From assembly GCF_006716465.1 (NCBI RefSeq), contig NZ_VFPB01000006.1, positions 62,001-126,000 on the forward strand: a stretch of DNA of 64,000 nucleotides, written 5' to 3'. The notes beneath the pieces are model-generated. The model had not been told where the DNA came from and did no database searches. It saw only the letters and a program-made list of their open reading frames with translations. How positions within the stretch are numbered: the stretch's first letter is position 1; every line of letters starts with the position of its first letter. The position numbers and the translations under genes are program-made. This stretch comes from Pseudoxanthomonas sp. 3HH-4. GTDB taxonomy: Bacteria > Pseudomonadota > Gammaproteobacteria > Xanthomonadales > Xanthomonadaceae. Positions 18,192 to 27,686 of this stretch are shown here, in pieces.

Positions 18192-19925
18192 ATGTCGTAC
18201 CACGCTATTGATGGTCTGCGCCCGAGCGGCGCGTTTTCTGCACGTCCGTCGTCTTCCACCGTCGCCTTGGTCACCACGAAGACCCGCCGCTGGCGGCGTG
18301 GCACCGGGCAGGCCGGCCTGCTGCTCGCGGGCCTTGTGGCGGCCGGTTCGGCGCTGGCGCTGATCACCGGTACCTGGACCACCAATGGGTCCGCATCGGC
18401 CACCACCACGGTCAATGGCATCACCGTGACGTGGACTGGCATGGCCGACAGTGCGTACTCCAACGGCAGCTTCAACGGGACCAACGGCGGCCGGTGGACC
18501 GACCCCTATGGCGGTACGGTGAATGGTGGAGCTTCGCTGACGTTGCTGCACGAAGTCGGCAGCCGGAACTACACAGTCACCTTCAGCAAGCCGGTGGACA
18601 ACCCGGTGCTGCACATCGATCGCCTGGGCGGCGCGATCGGCTCCGATCCCAACAGCTCGCGATGGACGTTGAACAGTTCGGTCTCCCAGGGCGGGACCGT
18701 CTCGCTGACGCGGCTCAGCGGCAATCCGCAGTTCCTGGTGAACGGCAGTACCTTCGTGCGCGACACCAGTAACGGCTTCTCTGGCGAAGCCGATGCGGAA
18801 TGCCGGACGGGCAACACGGGATCGATCGCCCGTGGCACGGCCTGCGGCTCGGTCCGCTTCAACGGCACCGGCATCACCAGCCTGACCTTCAACGCGGGGT
18901 TGCAGGGGCCGACCGGAGGCGATCAGCTGGAAGTGCGCTGGAGCTTCGAAGGTTCCAGCGTGATCGTGCGCAAGCAGTCCGCGGGCGGCACCGGCACCTT
19001 CGGCATCACCGCCAGCAATGCGCTGTCGCAGGCGTTCAACCTGACCACGACGGCGCAGAATTCGCCGGTGGCGTCGGCCATCTATCCGGTCACCAACCAC
19101 GCGGCCGCGATCACGCTGACCGAGTCCAGCGTCCCCACCGGCTATGTGCTGACGTCCGGCGCCTGTACGGACCAGAGCGGTGCCGCCGTGAGCGTCATCG
19201 TCGACACGGCGACCCGGCAGATCACCATTCCCACCGCGAACTACCGCGCCAACCAGACCATCACCTGCACCCTGACCAACAGTGCGCAGGCCACGCTGGC
19301 CCTTGCGAAGACGTGGGTCAACGCGGCGATCAACGATACCGCCGCGCTGTCGGCGACCGGGGGCGCCACCAACGCCACGCTGTCGTCCACCGCCAACAGT
19401 GCATCGGAAACCGATACCGGATCCGCCGTGCAGGTGGTGCCGGGCAACGTCATCACCCTGGGCGAAACCCTGGGTGCGGGCAATGCGCGCACCTACACCG
19501 CGGGCGCGTGGAGTTGCACCGGAGGCAGTCTCAGCGGCAACACGCTGACCCTGACCAGCGCGCATGCGGGCCAGGCCATCATCTGCACGATCATCAACAC
19601 CGCGCGCGTGGCCGATCTGTCGGTGGTGAAATCCACCGCTTCAGGCCCCTCCCTCAGCGGGGCGCTGCGGAACTTCACCGTGACCGTGTCGAACGCAGGC
19701 CCCAGTGCGGCGGATGGTGCGCTGGTGAGCGATACGCCCGGCGGCGGCCTGAGCTGCCCGGCTGCCGGCAATCCCATCACCTGCAGCGCCAGTGGCGGCG
19801 CCGCGTGTCCGGGCGCCGCGGCGCTCCCCAGCCTGGTAAGCGGCGGCGTGGCCGTACCTGTGCTGCCTGCCGGGGGGCTGGTGACCTTCATCGTGCCTTG
19901 CCAGGTGACGGCGACGGGGCTGTAG
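18192..19925 (+). CDS. Exported surface protein with C-terminal DUF11-type repeat
   Basis: The 577-residue product is rich in Thr, Ser, Asn, Gly and Ala. A twin-arginine-rich basic N-terminus (KTRRWRRG) leads into a hydrophobic helix (LLLAGLVAAGSALAL, about 43-58), a signal peptide or anchor. A beta-rich region follows, with sections like ITLTESSVPTGYVLTSG and TITCTLTNSAQATLALAKTW that resemble prealbumin/SpaA-like folds. The last 100 residues are one complete DUF11-like domain (VVKSTASGPSLSGALRNF to VTFIVPCQVTATG). The chain ends right after this domain, with no LPXTG, PEP-CTERM or outer-membrane anchor visible. Proteins of this group are usually secreted adhesins. It stands alone behind a structured leader. 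Confidence 0.7.
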   Translation: MSYHAIDGLRPSGAFSARPSSSTVALVTTKTRRWRRGTGQAGLLLAGLVAAGSALALITGTWTTNGSASATTTVNGITVTWTGMADSAYSNGSFNGTNGGRWTDPYGGTVNGGASLTLLHEVGSRNYTVTFSKPVDNPVLHIDRLGGAIGSDPNSSRWTLNSSVSQGGTVSLTRLSGNPQFLVNGSTFVRDTSNGFSGEADAECRTGNTGSIARGTACGSVRFNGTGITSLTFNAGLQGPTGGDQLEVRWSFEGSSVIVRKQSAGGTGTFGITASNALSQAFNLTTTAQNSPVASAIYPVTNHAAAITLTESSVPTGYVLTSGACTDQSGAAVSVIVDTATRQITIPTANYRANQTITCTLTNSAQATLALAKTWVNAAINDTAALSATGGATNATLSSTANSASETDTGSAVQVVPGNVITLGETLGAGNARTYTAGAWSCTGGSLSGNTLTLTSAHAGQAIICTIINTARVADLSVVKSTASGPSLSGALRNFTVTVSNAGPSAADGALVSDTPGGGLSCPAAGNPITCSASGGAACPGAAALPSLVSGGVAVPVLPAGGLVTFIVPCQVTATGL

Positions 19926-19998
19926 GCTCCGGCGGCGCGCTTCCAAAGCGTGCGTCGAATCTCCATCATGCGGCGTCCTTCTCCCGTCTTCTGATGCA

Positions 19999-22098
19999 AT
20001 GAGTCGTGCTGCCTGGCTATGGGCAGTGGTGGTGCTCACCACCGCCGCCCTCGCCGCCACCTTCCTGTTCACCCCCCGCTTCCCGGTCCCCGTGCATGAC
20101 GCCGGCCCGCCGGCCACCCCGTTCGGCTGGTCGGGACAGCTGTCGCTGACGGCGGGCGATGGCGTGCGTGGCCTGCGGGATGGCGCGGGGCCGCAGGCCC
20201 GCTTCGACGACCCCTGGGGCATCGTGGTGATGGAGGACGGCACGCGCTATGTCGCCGATGCGGGCGACAACAACCGCATCCGCCGCATTGCCGCCGACGG
20301 CACCGTCACCACACTGGCGGGCGGGCGCGAGGGGTTCGCCGACGGCACCGGTCCGGCCGCCGCCTTCCACACACCGTCGGCGTTGGCGCGTGACGGTGAC
20401 GGCAACCTCTATGTGGCCGACACCGGCAACCATGCCATCCGCAAGGTCACGCCACAGGGCGTGGTGACCACGGTCGCCGGAACGGGCGAAGCCGGCTACC
20501 GCGATGGGCCTGCGAGGCAGGCGCAGTTCAATGGCCCCATCGGCGTGGCGGTGGATGGCAGCGGTCGCATCTATGTGGCCGATACCTACAACGACCGCAT
20601 CCGGCTGATCTCGCGCGAAGGCGATGTCACCACGCTGGCGGGCGGAGAACATCCCGGATTCCTCGACGGTTCGGGAACGGAGGCGCGGTTCGACACGCCG
20701 ACCGGTATCGCGGTCGATGCGACCGGCGTGGCCTGGGTCGCCGATCTTCGCAACAATGCCATCCGCCGCATCGGGCCGCGGGGTGGCGTCAGCACGTTGC
20801 CGATGGAGCAGGACCTACCGACGTTGGCCGGCCCGCGTCGGCCCTTGAGCCTCGCGTTGACGCACGACGGCCAGTTGTACGTCGGCGAGATGTATAGCGG
20901 GCGCGTCATGCAGGTGATGCGCGACGGTCGCTGGCATGCGCTGGCGGGGCATGTGACGGACCAGCGCCTGTCGCGCACGGCCGGCCTGGCCGTGGATGCC
21001 GCCGGCGACGTGCACTTCACCGACGCGGGAAGCCACCGCGTGCACCGCATCGCGCCACTCGCAGCGGGTGCAGTATCGATGCCGGCGACCGTGGGGCCTT
21101 CGATGGACGATCCATTGCCGGAGACGGCGGGCCGCTGGCCGCTGCAGCCGCAGGACGCGTGGCACGAAGTGGTGGGCACGCTGGGTGAAGTCCGGGGCGA
21201 CTACGAAGGCGAGAGCCGCCATCATCTGCATGGCGGACTCGACATCCGCGGCGACGTGGGCGCCACCGTATTGGCCATCGCCGACGGCAAGGTCAGCAGT
21301 CCGTCCGCGGCGTGGGGTTTCGATGGCCTGGGCGAAGGATTCGGCGTGGGCCCGCTGGACTACATCCATATGCGCGTCGGCCGCACGCCACGCGGCGACC
21401 TGCTCGATCCCTCGCGCTTCCAGTTGCTGCGTGACCTCAATGGCGATCCCGACCGCATCCGGGTACGTCGCGGTACCCGTTTTGCTGCCGGCGACGCGCT
21501 GGGAACGATCAACCGCATGGCGCACGTGCACCTGTCGATCGGGCCATCGGGCTACGAGCGCAATGCCATCGCGCTGGGGTTCACCGGCTTCACCGATGTC
21601 TACCCGCCGCGCATCGACGACGTCGCACTGTTCGACACGCTCGACCAACCCATCGACCAGCATCAGGACGGCCGCGTGCTGGTGCCGCGCGAGCTGCAGG
21701 GCGTGCGTATCGTCGTGGACGCGTGGGACCAGGTGGATCGCAACCTGCCGCGTCGCCGCCTGGGCCTGTATGCGTTGGGCTACCAGGTGCTGCATGACGA
21801 CGGCACGCCGGTGGTCGGCTTCGAGGCGCCGCGCATGACGCTCGATTTCCAACGCCTGCCGTCCGATGACGCGGTGCAGGTCGCCTACGCGCCGGGCAGC
21901 GGCATCACCGTGCATGGCAGCGCCGTGACACGTTTCAAGTACAGCGTGACCAACACTGTGCGCGATGGCGCCTGGGGCGAAGGTGCGTGGCAGGCAGGCG
22001 CATTGCCGCCGGGCGACTACCTGCTGCGCATCACCGCGCGCGATTACAGTGGCAACGAGGCGCAGGGCCGTCGAGACCTGAAGCTGCGTCTCCAGTAG
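19999..22098 (+). CDS. NHL-repeat beta-propeller fused to M23 (LytM) metallopeptidase-like domain
   Basis: The 699-residue product has an N-terminal membrane anchor or signal (about 7-25). Residues 50-355 contain at least five NHL-type repeats (LYVADTGNHAIRKV, IYVADTYNDRIRLI) that would form a propeller. Residues about 385-520 contain an M23 core with Zn ligands H411-x3-D415 (HGGLDIRG) and HVH at 509-511, so the site looks intact. Residues 530-699 are beta-rich (RITARDYSGNEA). M23 enzymes cut peptidoglycan cross-links or other glycine-rich peptides; the propeller may bind the substrate. No Shine-Dalgarno sequence is evident at 19999. Confidence 0.8.
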   Translation: MSRAAWLWAVVVLTTAALAATFLFTPRFPVPVHDAGPPATPFGWSGQLSLTAGDGVRGLRDGAGPQARFDDPWGIVVMEDGTRYVADAGDNNRIRRIAADGTVTTLAGGREGFADGTGPAAAFHTPSALARDGDGNLYVADTGNHAIRKVTPQGVVTTVAGTGEAGYRDGPARQAQFNGPIGVAVDGSGRIYVADTYNDRIRLISREGDVTTLAGGEHPGFLDGSGTEARFDTPTGIAVDATGVAWVADLRNNAIRRIGPRGGVSTLPMEQDLPTLAGPRRPLSLALTHDGQLYVGEMYSGRVMQVMRDGRWHALAGHVTDQRLSRTAGLAVDAAGDVHFTDAGSHRVHRIAPLAAGAVSMPATVGPSMDDPLPETAGRWPLQPQDAWHEVVGTLGEVRGDYEGESRHHLHGGLDIRGDVGATVLAIADGKVSSPSAAWGFDGLGEGFGVGPLDYIHMRVGRTPRGDLLDPSRFQLLRDLNGDPDRIRVRRGTRFAAGDALGTINRMAHVHLSIGPSGYERNAIALGFTGFTDVYPPRIDDVALFDTLDQPIDQHQDGRVLVPRELQGVRIVVDAWDQVDRNLPRRRLGLYALGYQVLHDDGTPVVGFEAPRMTLDFQRLPSDDAVQVAYAPGSGITVHGSAVTRFKYSVTNTVRDGAWGEGAWQAGALPPGDYLLRITARDYSGNEAQGRRDLKLRLQ

Positions 22099-22214
22099 GG
22101 CGCGTCCCGACCCGCCGCCGTCCGTCGCGCTGGGTCGTGTCGATCCGCGCCGTCCCCGTTCGTCGTCTCCTTGAAAGCGGCGGAAGGTCCCGGCCGCGTG
22201 ACAGGAGATTCTCA

Positions 22215-22640
22215 ATGAAAGTCATGGTCATCGTGAAGGCCAGCCCCGCGTCCGAAGCCGGTGAAATGCCCGAAACCGAACTGCTGGCCGAGATGGGCAA
22301 GTTCAACGAAGCGCTGGTGAAGGCCGGCATCATGCTGGCGGGTGAAGGGTTGCATCCGTCCTCGCGGGGCGTGCGGGTGCGCTTCGAGGGCAAGCAGCGC
22401 AGCGTCATCGATGGGCCCTTCGGTGAGACGAAGGAACTGGTCGCCGGCTTCTGGCTCTGGCAGGTGCGCAACCTCGACGAGGCGATCGAGTGGATCAAGC
22501 GCGCACCGTTCGATGGCGGCACGGAGATCGAGTTGCGACCGGTGTTCGAGGCCGACGACTTCGGGGATGCGCTGACGCCGGAACTGCGCGAGCAGGAAGC
22601 GCGGCTCGCCGCACAGATCTCGTCGCAGAACCAACGTTGA
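22215..22640 (+). CDS. YCII-domain protein (YciI/DGPF family)
   Basis: The 141-residue product has the DGPF signature (VIDGPFGETKELVAGFW) of the YCII family, a dimeric ferredoxin-like fold with possible dehydratase or chlorohydrolase chemistry; in xanthomonads it often stands beside extracytoplasmic sigma factors or VOC proteins. AGGAG is placed six bases before the ATG at 22215. The VOC-family gene follows 10 bases later, so the two form an operon. Confidence 0.88.
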   Translation: MKVMVIVKASPASEAGEMPETELLAEMGKFNEALVKAGIMLAGEGLHPSSRGVRVRFEGKQRSVIDGPFGETKELVAGFWLWQVRNLDEAIEWIKRAPFDGGTEIELRPVFEADDFGDALTPELREQEARLAAQISSQNQR

Positions 22641-22650
22641 GGTCATCGCC

Positions 22651-23058
22651 ATGAGCCACCAGATCTTCGTCAACCTGCCCGTCCGCGACCTGGACGCCTC
22701 AAAGGCGTTCTTCACGGCGCTGGGCTACGCAGGCAACCCGCAGTTCACCGACGAGAACGCCGCCTGCATCGTCATCAGCGACAGCATCTACGTCATGCTG
22801 CTGGTCGAGCCGTTCTTCCAGGGCTTCACGCGCAAGGCGATCTGCGACTCGCGCACGCATACCGAAGTTATCCTCTGCCTGTCGGCCGACAGCCGCGCTG
22901 CCGTCGACAGCATGGCGGACAAGGCGCTCGCCGCCGGTGGCAGCGAACCGATGGAAGCCAAGGATTACGGCTTCATGTACCAGCGCAGCTTCCAGGACCT
23001 CGATGGCCACCTGTGGGAAGTGGTGCACATGGACGAAGGAGCAATGCCCGAGTCTTGA
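22651..23058 (+). CDS. VOC-family (glyoxalase/bleomycin-resistance-like) protein
   Basis: The 135-residue product shows one vicinal-oxygen-chelate domain: it opens with IFVNLPVRDLDASKAFF, and has CIVISDSIYVMLL and DLDGHLWEVVHM. This is the single-domain group of lactoylglutathione-lyase-like proteins. The substrate is unknown. It lies in an apparent operon with the preceding YCII gene. Confidence 0.88.
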   Translation: MSHQIFVNLPVRDLDASKAFFTALGYAGNPQFTDENAACIVISDSIYVMLLVEPFFQGFTRKAICDSRTHTEVILCLSADSRAAVDSMADKALAAGGSEPMEAKDYGFMYQRSFQDLDGHLWEVVHMDEGAMPES

Positions 23059-23165
23059 TGTACATGAATGTAGGTGGCGAGGTGCACTGACTTGAATGTG
23101 AAAGCTTGCGCAGGCGACACATCTGAAGTACAGAAGAGCCGACGCGTGACGCGGGAGGTGCACGA

Positions 23166-23807
23166 ATGCAGGGCAGGAAGCCAACACGCCATCGACGTTC
23201 TTCGGGCCATGCGCCATCGCTGGCGCTGATATCGGCGATGATCATCTCAACAGCAGGATGCCAGGGCATGGCGATGACGCAGGAATCGGGCAACGGAAAG
23301 GCCGTGGGTAGGATCGACAATACGGTCGCCGACTGGCCATTGACGTTCGTGCAACACAATTTCGGTGCGCACTGTTTCGACACCATCGGCTGCAGGATCA
23401 CTTATTCGGGCTTCACCCACGGGGTCGACGCAGACGATGAGGTCAGCCCGCCGTTGGCGTCCTATCGGGGGACGCGAGAACAGATCTTGAGCGCAGGGCA
23501 CATTGCGCGGCGGAATTTTCCGCCGCCCGCCCACGTGAGTTGGCGGTCGAAGGATGGGGTGGCGCATGAAGCCGACGTCGATATCGCCGCAATCTTCAGC
23601 GACAAGAAGATCGTCCATCAGGTGCCGCGCGAAGAGATACGCGAGGACGTTTCGATCACCGATCCCGACATCGTGCTGGAAGTCGAGGACCGCACGATCA
23701 CGGTATACATGCGTGCGTTCATTCCCACCAAAGCGCTGCAGGTGGCCGGCAATCCCTATAGCGGTCATCGCAACGATCTGGTGCGCGTGTGGAGCAGGAC
23801 CTACTGA
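23166..23807 (+). CDS. Lipoprotein, likely immunity partner of the adjacent DUF2235 protein
   Basis: The 213-residue product has a basic N-terminus and a hydrophobic stretch ending in the lipobox STAGC, so it should be a periplasm-facing lipoprotein. The mature part carries VSWRSKDG, DVDIAAIFSDKKIV and EVEDRTITVYMRAF segments and ends DLVRVWSRTY. I recall similar lipoproteins beside DUF2235 phospholipase genes in related bacteria, but cannot assign a named family. GGGAGG is six bases upstream of the start. The gap to the DUF2235 gene is 23 bases. Role inferred from position. Confidence 0.6.
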   Translation: MQGRKPTRHRRSSGHAPSLALISAMIISTAGCQGMAMTQESGNGKAVGRIDNTVADWPLTFVQHNFGAHCFDTIGCRITYSGFTHGVDADDEVSPPLASYRGTREQILSAGHIARRNFPPPAHVSWRSKDGVAHEADVDIAAIFSDKKIVHQVPREEIREDVSITDPDIVLEVEDRTITVYMRAFIPTKALQVAGNPYSGHRNDLVRVWSRTY

Positions 23808-23830
23808 GGCAGTAGTCCAAGGAGAAGGAC

Positions 23831-25180
23831 ATGGGCGGAGAACGGCACCCTGACGGCGTCAGCACGATAACGGCGACGGCATCGGACCTGGCGAGTTTTC
23901 CACACGCCAGCGAGCAGCTCGCGGGGTTCTCCGCGCCCGTTCTCCACGACAGTGGCAGGTCGGACGACCGTCTGTTCATCGCCGCGTTCGACGGCACCGG
24001 CAATAGCATGATGAGGGATGCGCCGGAGAATCATACCAACGTCGCGCGGATCGCCAAGCAGATCGAGTCGCTGAGGGATCCCACCATCGCCCAGGGCTAC
24101 GTGGAAGGGCCGGGGACGCAGGGAGGGCTGAGCGGCACTTACGATCTCGCCAGCGGGTACACATACGAAGCACGCATGGAGGATATGTATCTTCAGTTCG
24201 TGAAGCAGTCGGCCGCCTGGTTGAAGGAGAATCCCGGCGCGGACATCCGCCTCGCCGCCATCGGATTCAGTCGTGGCGCGGAACAGGCGGCCGGTTTCAC
24301 CCGGTTGGTCGAAGAGCGTGGCATCAAGAATCCCGAGGGCGCGCAGGTGACCCGTGACGGAGACGGTCGCGTCCTACGCGTCAATTACATCGGCCCACCG
24401 TTGCGCGAACCCGGCACCGTCATCCAGGCTGTCGGCTTGTTCGATCCGGTCGGCACGGGTGAGCCGCGCGACCATGATCGCCGCCTGCCGCCGTCCGTGG
24501 TGTCGGGCTTCCAGATCACGGCCGACGACGAGCGGCGTAACCTGTTCCAGTCCACGCGCGTGATGGATCCCGGGGTGACCGATGGCGGGCGATTCCTCAA
24601 CGTCACCGTGGCAGGTGCGCATAGCGACATCGGCGGCGGCTACTCCCAGGATGGCATCGGGATCCGCAGCGGCAACCTGATGATCGATTACCTCAACGCA
24701 CTCAGCGACACGCCCTATCTGGAGAAGCGCGAGGAGCCGATCGATTCGGCGCGCAACGTCATCCATCGCTCCGAAGAGCACCAGTTCTTCTATCGCACCT
24801 CGGTGTACGACAAGGCTGGCGCGCGCGGGATGCAGGAGGAGCTCGCGCCCGGAACACTGTGCAGGATCGACTGCCTGGATGCGCAGCCACGCAACCAAGC
24901 GCTGGCGCGTGAACTGGCCTGGCGGCCAGTCGAGATCGGCCCGGTGCCGGAGACCCGTTCGGACACCGCAGCGCCGGCCCGTGCAGGCGACATGGTCGAG
25001 TCGTTGCTGGATGCGGCGAAGCGCGGGGATGGCGCGGCGATCGAACGCATCTCGCGCGATGGACTGCAGGGTGCGGCCGGACAGGCTTGGTTGCAGGTCG
25101 GCCAGCAGCGGCTGGAGGCCGCCTCCCTCGTGCAGACGCCCGCGATCGAGCGGCCGCAGGAGCCGGCGCTGGCGCGTTGA
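23831..25180 (+). CDS. DUF2235 alpha/beta-hydrolase, Tle1-like phospholipase effector candidate
   Basis: The 449-residue product shows the DUF2235 hallmarks: FIAAFDGTGN near 50, HTNVARIAKQIE, and the nucleophile elbow GFSRGA. A later AHSDIGGGY segment probably bears catalytic Asp/His residues. In type VI secretion systems this family supplies Tle1-type phospholipases delivered into neighbours. The C-terminal 80 residues (SLLDAAKRGDGAAIERIS onward) are not part of the hydrolase and may be a delivery or membrane-binding region. There is no VgrG, PAAR or structural T6SS gene in the window. AGGAGAAGG stands before the ATG. The preceding lipoprotein would protect the producer. Confidence 0.82.
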   Translation: MGGERHPDGVSTITATASDLASFPHASEQLAGFSAPVLHDSGRSDDRLFIAAFDGTGNSMMRDAPENHTNVARIAKQIESLRDPTIAQGYVEGPGTQGGLSGTYDLASGYTYEARMEDMYLQFVKQSAAWLKENPGADIRLAAIGFSRGAEQAAGFTRLVEERGIKNPEGAQVTRDGDGRVLRVNYIGPPLREPGTVIQAVGLFDPVGTGEPRDHDRRLPPSVVSGFQITADDERRNLFQSTRVMDPGVTDGGRFLNVTVAGAHSDIGGGYSQDGIGIRSGNLMIDYLNALSDTPYLEKREEPIDSARNVIHRSEEHQFFYRTSVYDKAGARGMQEELAPGTLCRIDCLDAQPRNQALARELAWRPVEIGPVPETRSDTAAPARAGDMVESLLDAAKRGDGAAIERISRDGLQGAAGQAWLQVGQQRLEAASLVQTPAIERPQEPALAR

Positions 25181-25277
25181 GGTCCGCTTCGCGATGCCGT
25201 GACCGCGTGCGCTTGTCCCCCGCCGTGCTGCTGCGCTTTAATCCGCGCGGGGATACGTGATGCCACGGGAGGCGTCC

Positions 25278-27215
25278 ATGGAGTGGGGAATACGCAGTGC
25301 GGGTATCCTGCTGGGGTGCCTGCTGGCGCCGTTGGCGCATGCGCAGGTCGAGCTTGAGCCGTTCCTGAAAAGGGATGTGCTGGAAACCCTGAAGATCTCG
25401 CCGACGGGCGAGTACTACGCGATGACGGTGCCGCTGGAGGACCAGACCATCCTGGCCGTCATCCGGCGCAGCGACAAGCAGGTCACCTCCAAGGTCAGTG
25501 CCGGCCGTGACAGCGTGATCAATGGCGTGTGGTGGGTCAGCGACGAGCGCGTCGTCGTCTCGGTGGCGAAGAAGTACGGCTCGCGCGACCAGCCCTATGC
25601 GACCGGAGAGCTCTACGCGACCAACGCCGATGGCAGCGCGCGGCGCCAGATCTTCGCCCGCTACGGGCTGGAGGGCACGGAGCTGCAGCCGCGTGCCGCT
25701 TATCTGATCGACACCTTGCCGGGTCAGTCGCGCAAGGTGCTGGTGGGCATGTACGCGCTGGATACCTCGTCCCCGAGCACGCGGGTGGAGATGCTCGATG
25801 TCTTCAGTGGCGATCTCGACACGGTGGCGACCGCGCCGGTGCGGAATGCGCGCTTCGTCGTCGACCCTGCCCGCCGGGTGCGCTACGCGATCGGGTCCGG
25901 CGACGACAACATCAGCAAGCTCTACCATCGGGCGGACGATGATTCACCGTGGACGCTGGTGAACGATGAAGGCAAGAGCGGGCACGTGGAGTGGCCGCTC
26001 GGTCTCTCCACCGACGGACGCACCGCTTACCTGCAGGTGCAACAGGCGCAGGGGCCCGATGCCATCGTGGCGCTGGACACCACCAACGGTGGGCGCACCC
26101 AGGTGATGCGCGACCCGGTGGTCGATCCGCACGACATCATCTATGCGGACGATGGCCGCACGCCCGTCGGCAGTTTCTTCATGCACGAGAAGCTGCGCAC
26201 CGCGTTCTTCGATGAGGAATCCACCACCGCGCGGCTGTATCGCAAGCTGGAGCGTTCGTTCCCCGGCTCGTCGATCGAGATCACATCGGGCACGCGCGAC
26301 GGCCGGCTGAAGATCGTCCATGCGTGGAGCGATACCAGTCCGGGCGATTTCTTCCTGTTCGATACGACGAACAACTCGGCGGACCTGGTCTTCAGCCGGC
26401 GCAGCTGGCTGGACCCCGCCAAGGTGGCACCCAGCGAACTGGTGACGCTGCGGGCGCGTGACGGACTCGCCCTGCATGGCTACCTCACCCGGCCGCATGG
26501 GCACCACGCCGCGCCGTTGCCGATGGTGGTGATGCCGCATGGTGGTCCGTTCGGCGTCTTCGATGGCTGGGAGTTCAACGACGAGGCGGAGATGCTGGCG
26601 CGTGCGGGCTACACGGTGCTGCGGCTGAACTACCGCGGCTCCGGCAACTACGGCAGTGCATTCCAGCAGGCCGGTGCGCGGCAGTGGGGGCGCACCATGC
26701 AGGACGACGTCACCGACGCCACGCGTTGGGCGATCGAACAGAAGATCGCCGACCCGCAGCGCATCTGCCTGTATGGCGCCAGCTATGGCGGTTACGCGGC
26801 CCTGATGGGCGTGGCGAAAGAGCCGGAGCTCTACCGCTGTGCCGCCGGCTATGTCGGCGTCTACGACCTGGAACTGATGCACAAGCAGAAGTCGCGCAGC
26901 GCACGCTGGATGGGTACCTACATGGACGACTGGGTGGGTGACGACCGTGCGCGTCTGGTGGACGTATCACCCACCGCGCTGGCATCGCGCATCCAGGTGC
27001 CCGTCTTCCTGGCCGCGGGCGGCAAGGATGAAATCGCACCGCAGGCCCATAGCGAACGCATGGAGAAAGCGCTGAAGTTGGCGGGCGTGCCGGTAGAAGC
27101 CCTGTACGTGCGCACTGAAGGCCACGGCTTCTACGCCGAAGCCAACCAGCGCACCTACTACACGAGGCTGCTGGATTTCCTTTCGCGCCACCTGGGCGGC
27201 GCGAAAGCGAAGTAG
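25278..27215 (+). CDS. S9-family prolyl oligopeptidase-like serine peptidase, exported
   Basis: The 645-residue product starts at the ATG with GGGAGG five bases upstream and has a signal peptide ending LAHAQ. The N-terminal half is a degenerate beta-propeller (DTLPGQSRKVLVG, LDTTNGGRTQVM). The C-terminal alpha/beta-hydrolase domain has the nucleophile in GASYGGY, the Asp in GGKDEIAP and the His in TEGHGF, a full catalytic triad. It follows DUF2235 but with its own start region; co-regulation is not shown. Likely a periplasmic peptidase or dipeptidyl peptidase-like enzyme. Confidence 0.92.
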   Translation: MEWGIRSAGILLGCLLAPLAHAQVELEPFLKRDVLETLKISPTGEYYAMTVPLEDQTILAVIRRSDKQVTSKVSAGRDSVINGVWWVSDERVVVSVAKKYGSRDQPYATGELYATNADGSARRQIFARYGLEGTELQPRAAYLIDTLPGQSRKVLVGMYALDTSSPSTRVEMLDVFSGDLDTVATAPVRNARFVVDPARRVRYAIGSGDDNISKLYHRADDDSPWTLVNDEGKSGHVEWPLGLSTDGRTAYLQVQQAQGPDAIVALDTTNGGRTQVMRDPVVDPHDIIYADDGRTPVGSFFMHEKLRTAFFDEESTTARLYRKLERSFPGSSIEITSGTRDGRLKIVHAWSDTSPGDFFLFDTTNNSADLVFSRRSWLDPAKVAPSELVTLRARDGLALHGYLTRPHGHHAAPLPMVVMPHGGPFGVFDGWEFNDEAEMLARAGYTVLRLNYRGSGNYGSAFQQAGARQWGRTMQDDVTDATRWAIEQKIADPQRICLYGASYGGYAALMGVAKEPELYRCAAGYVGVYDLELMHKQKSRSARWMGTYMDDWVGDDRARLVDVSPTALASRIQVPVFLAAGGKDEIAPQAHSERMEKALKLAGVPVEALYVRTEGHGFYAEANQRTYYTRLLDFLSRHLGGAKAK

Positions 27216-27222
27216 GCGCGGG

Positions 27223-27597
27223 TCAGGCGCCCACGCGCCGGCGTACCGCGTCGAAGTCGCGCACCGGCCGCACCTCGATGCTGCCGGTGCCGATCCACGG
27301 GAACTCCTGCGCGATCTTCACCGCTTCATCGATGCTGTCGGCCTCGATGAGGTTGTAGCCGCCCAGGATCTCCTTCGTCTCGGCGAAGGGGCCGTCGACG
27401 ACGCTGGTCTTGCCGTTGCGCACGCGCACCGTGCGCGCGGTGCTGCCATGTTCCAGCTGTTGCGATTCCACCAGCGTGCCCTGCGCCTTCAGCTCGTCGG
27501 CGTGAGTGATGCAGCCATGCATCATCTGGTCGAAAGCGCCGGCAGGCAGCGCATCGAGCAACTGGTCATCCGTGTAGACCATCAACAGGAACTTCAT
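27223..27597 (-). CDS. YCII-domain protein
   Basis: The 124-residue product is of the MKFLLMVYTDD type with the signature VVDGPFAETKEILGGYN. It is a second YCII protein in the window, about 5 kb from the first and in the other orientation. It converges on the S9 peptidase gene with only a few bases between stops. The function is unknown; related proteins often accompany ECF sigma factors. Confidence 0.88.
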   Translation of the reverse strand: MKFLLMVYTDDQLLDALPAGAFDQMMHGCITHADELKAQGTLVESQQLEHGSTARTVRVRNGKTSVVDGPFAETKEILGGYNLIEADSIDEAVKIAQEFPWIGTGSIEVRPVRDFDAVRRRVGA

Positions 27598-27686
27598 GCG
27601 CCCTCCCGGCGTGCCATGCAGGCCGGGATTGTGCCACGGTGCGCCGACCGGCGACGTTCAAGCCGCGCACGGCGGCGTCGCCACGT

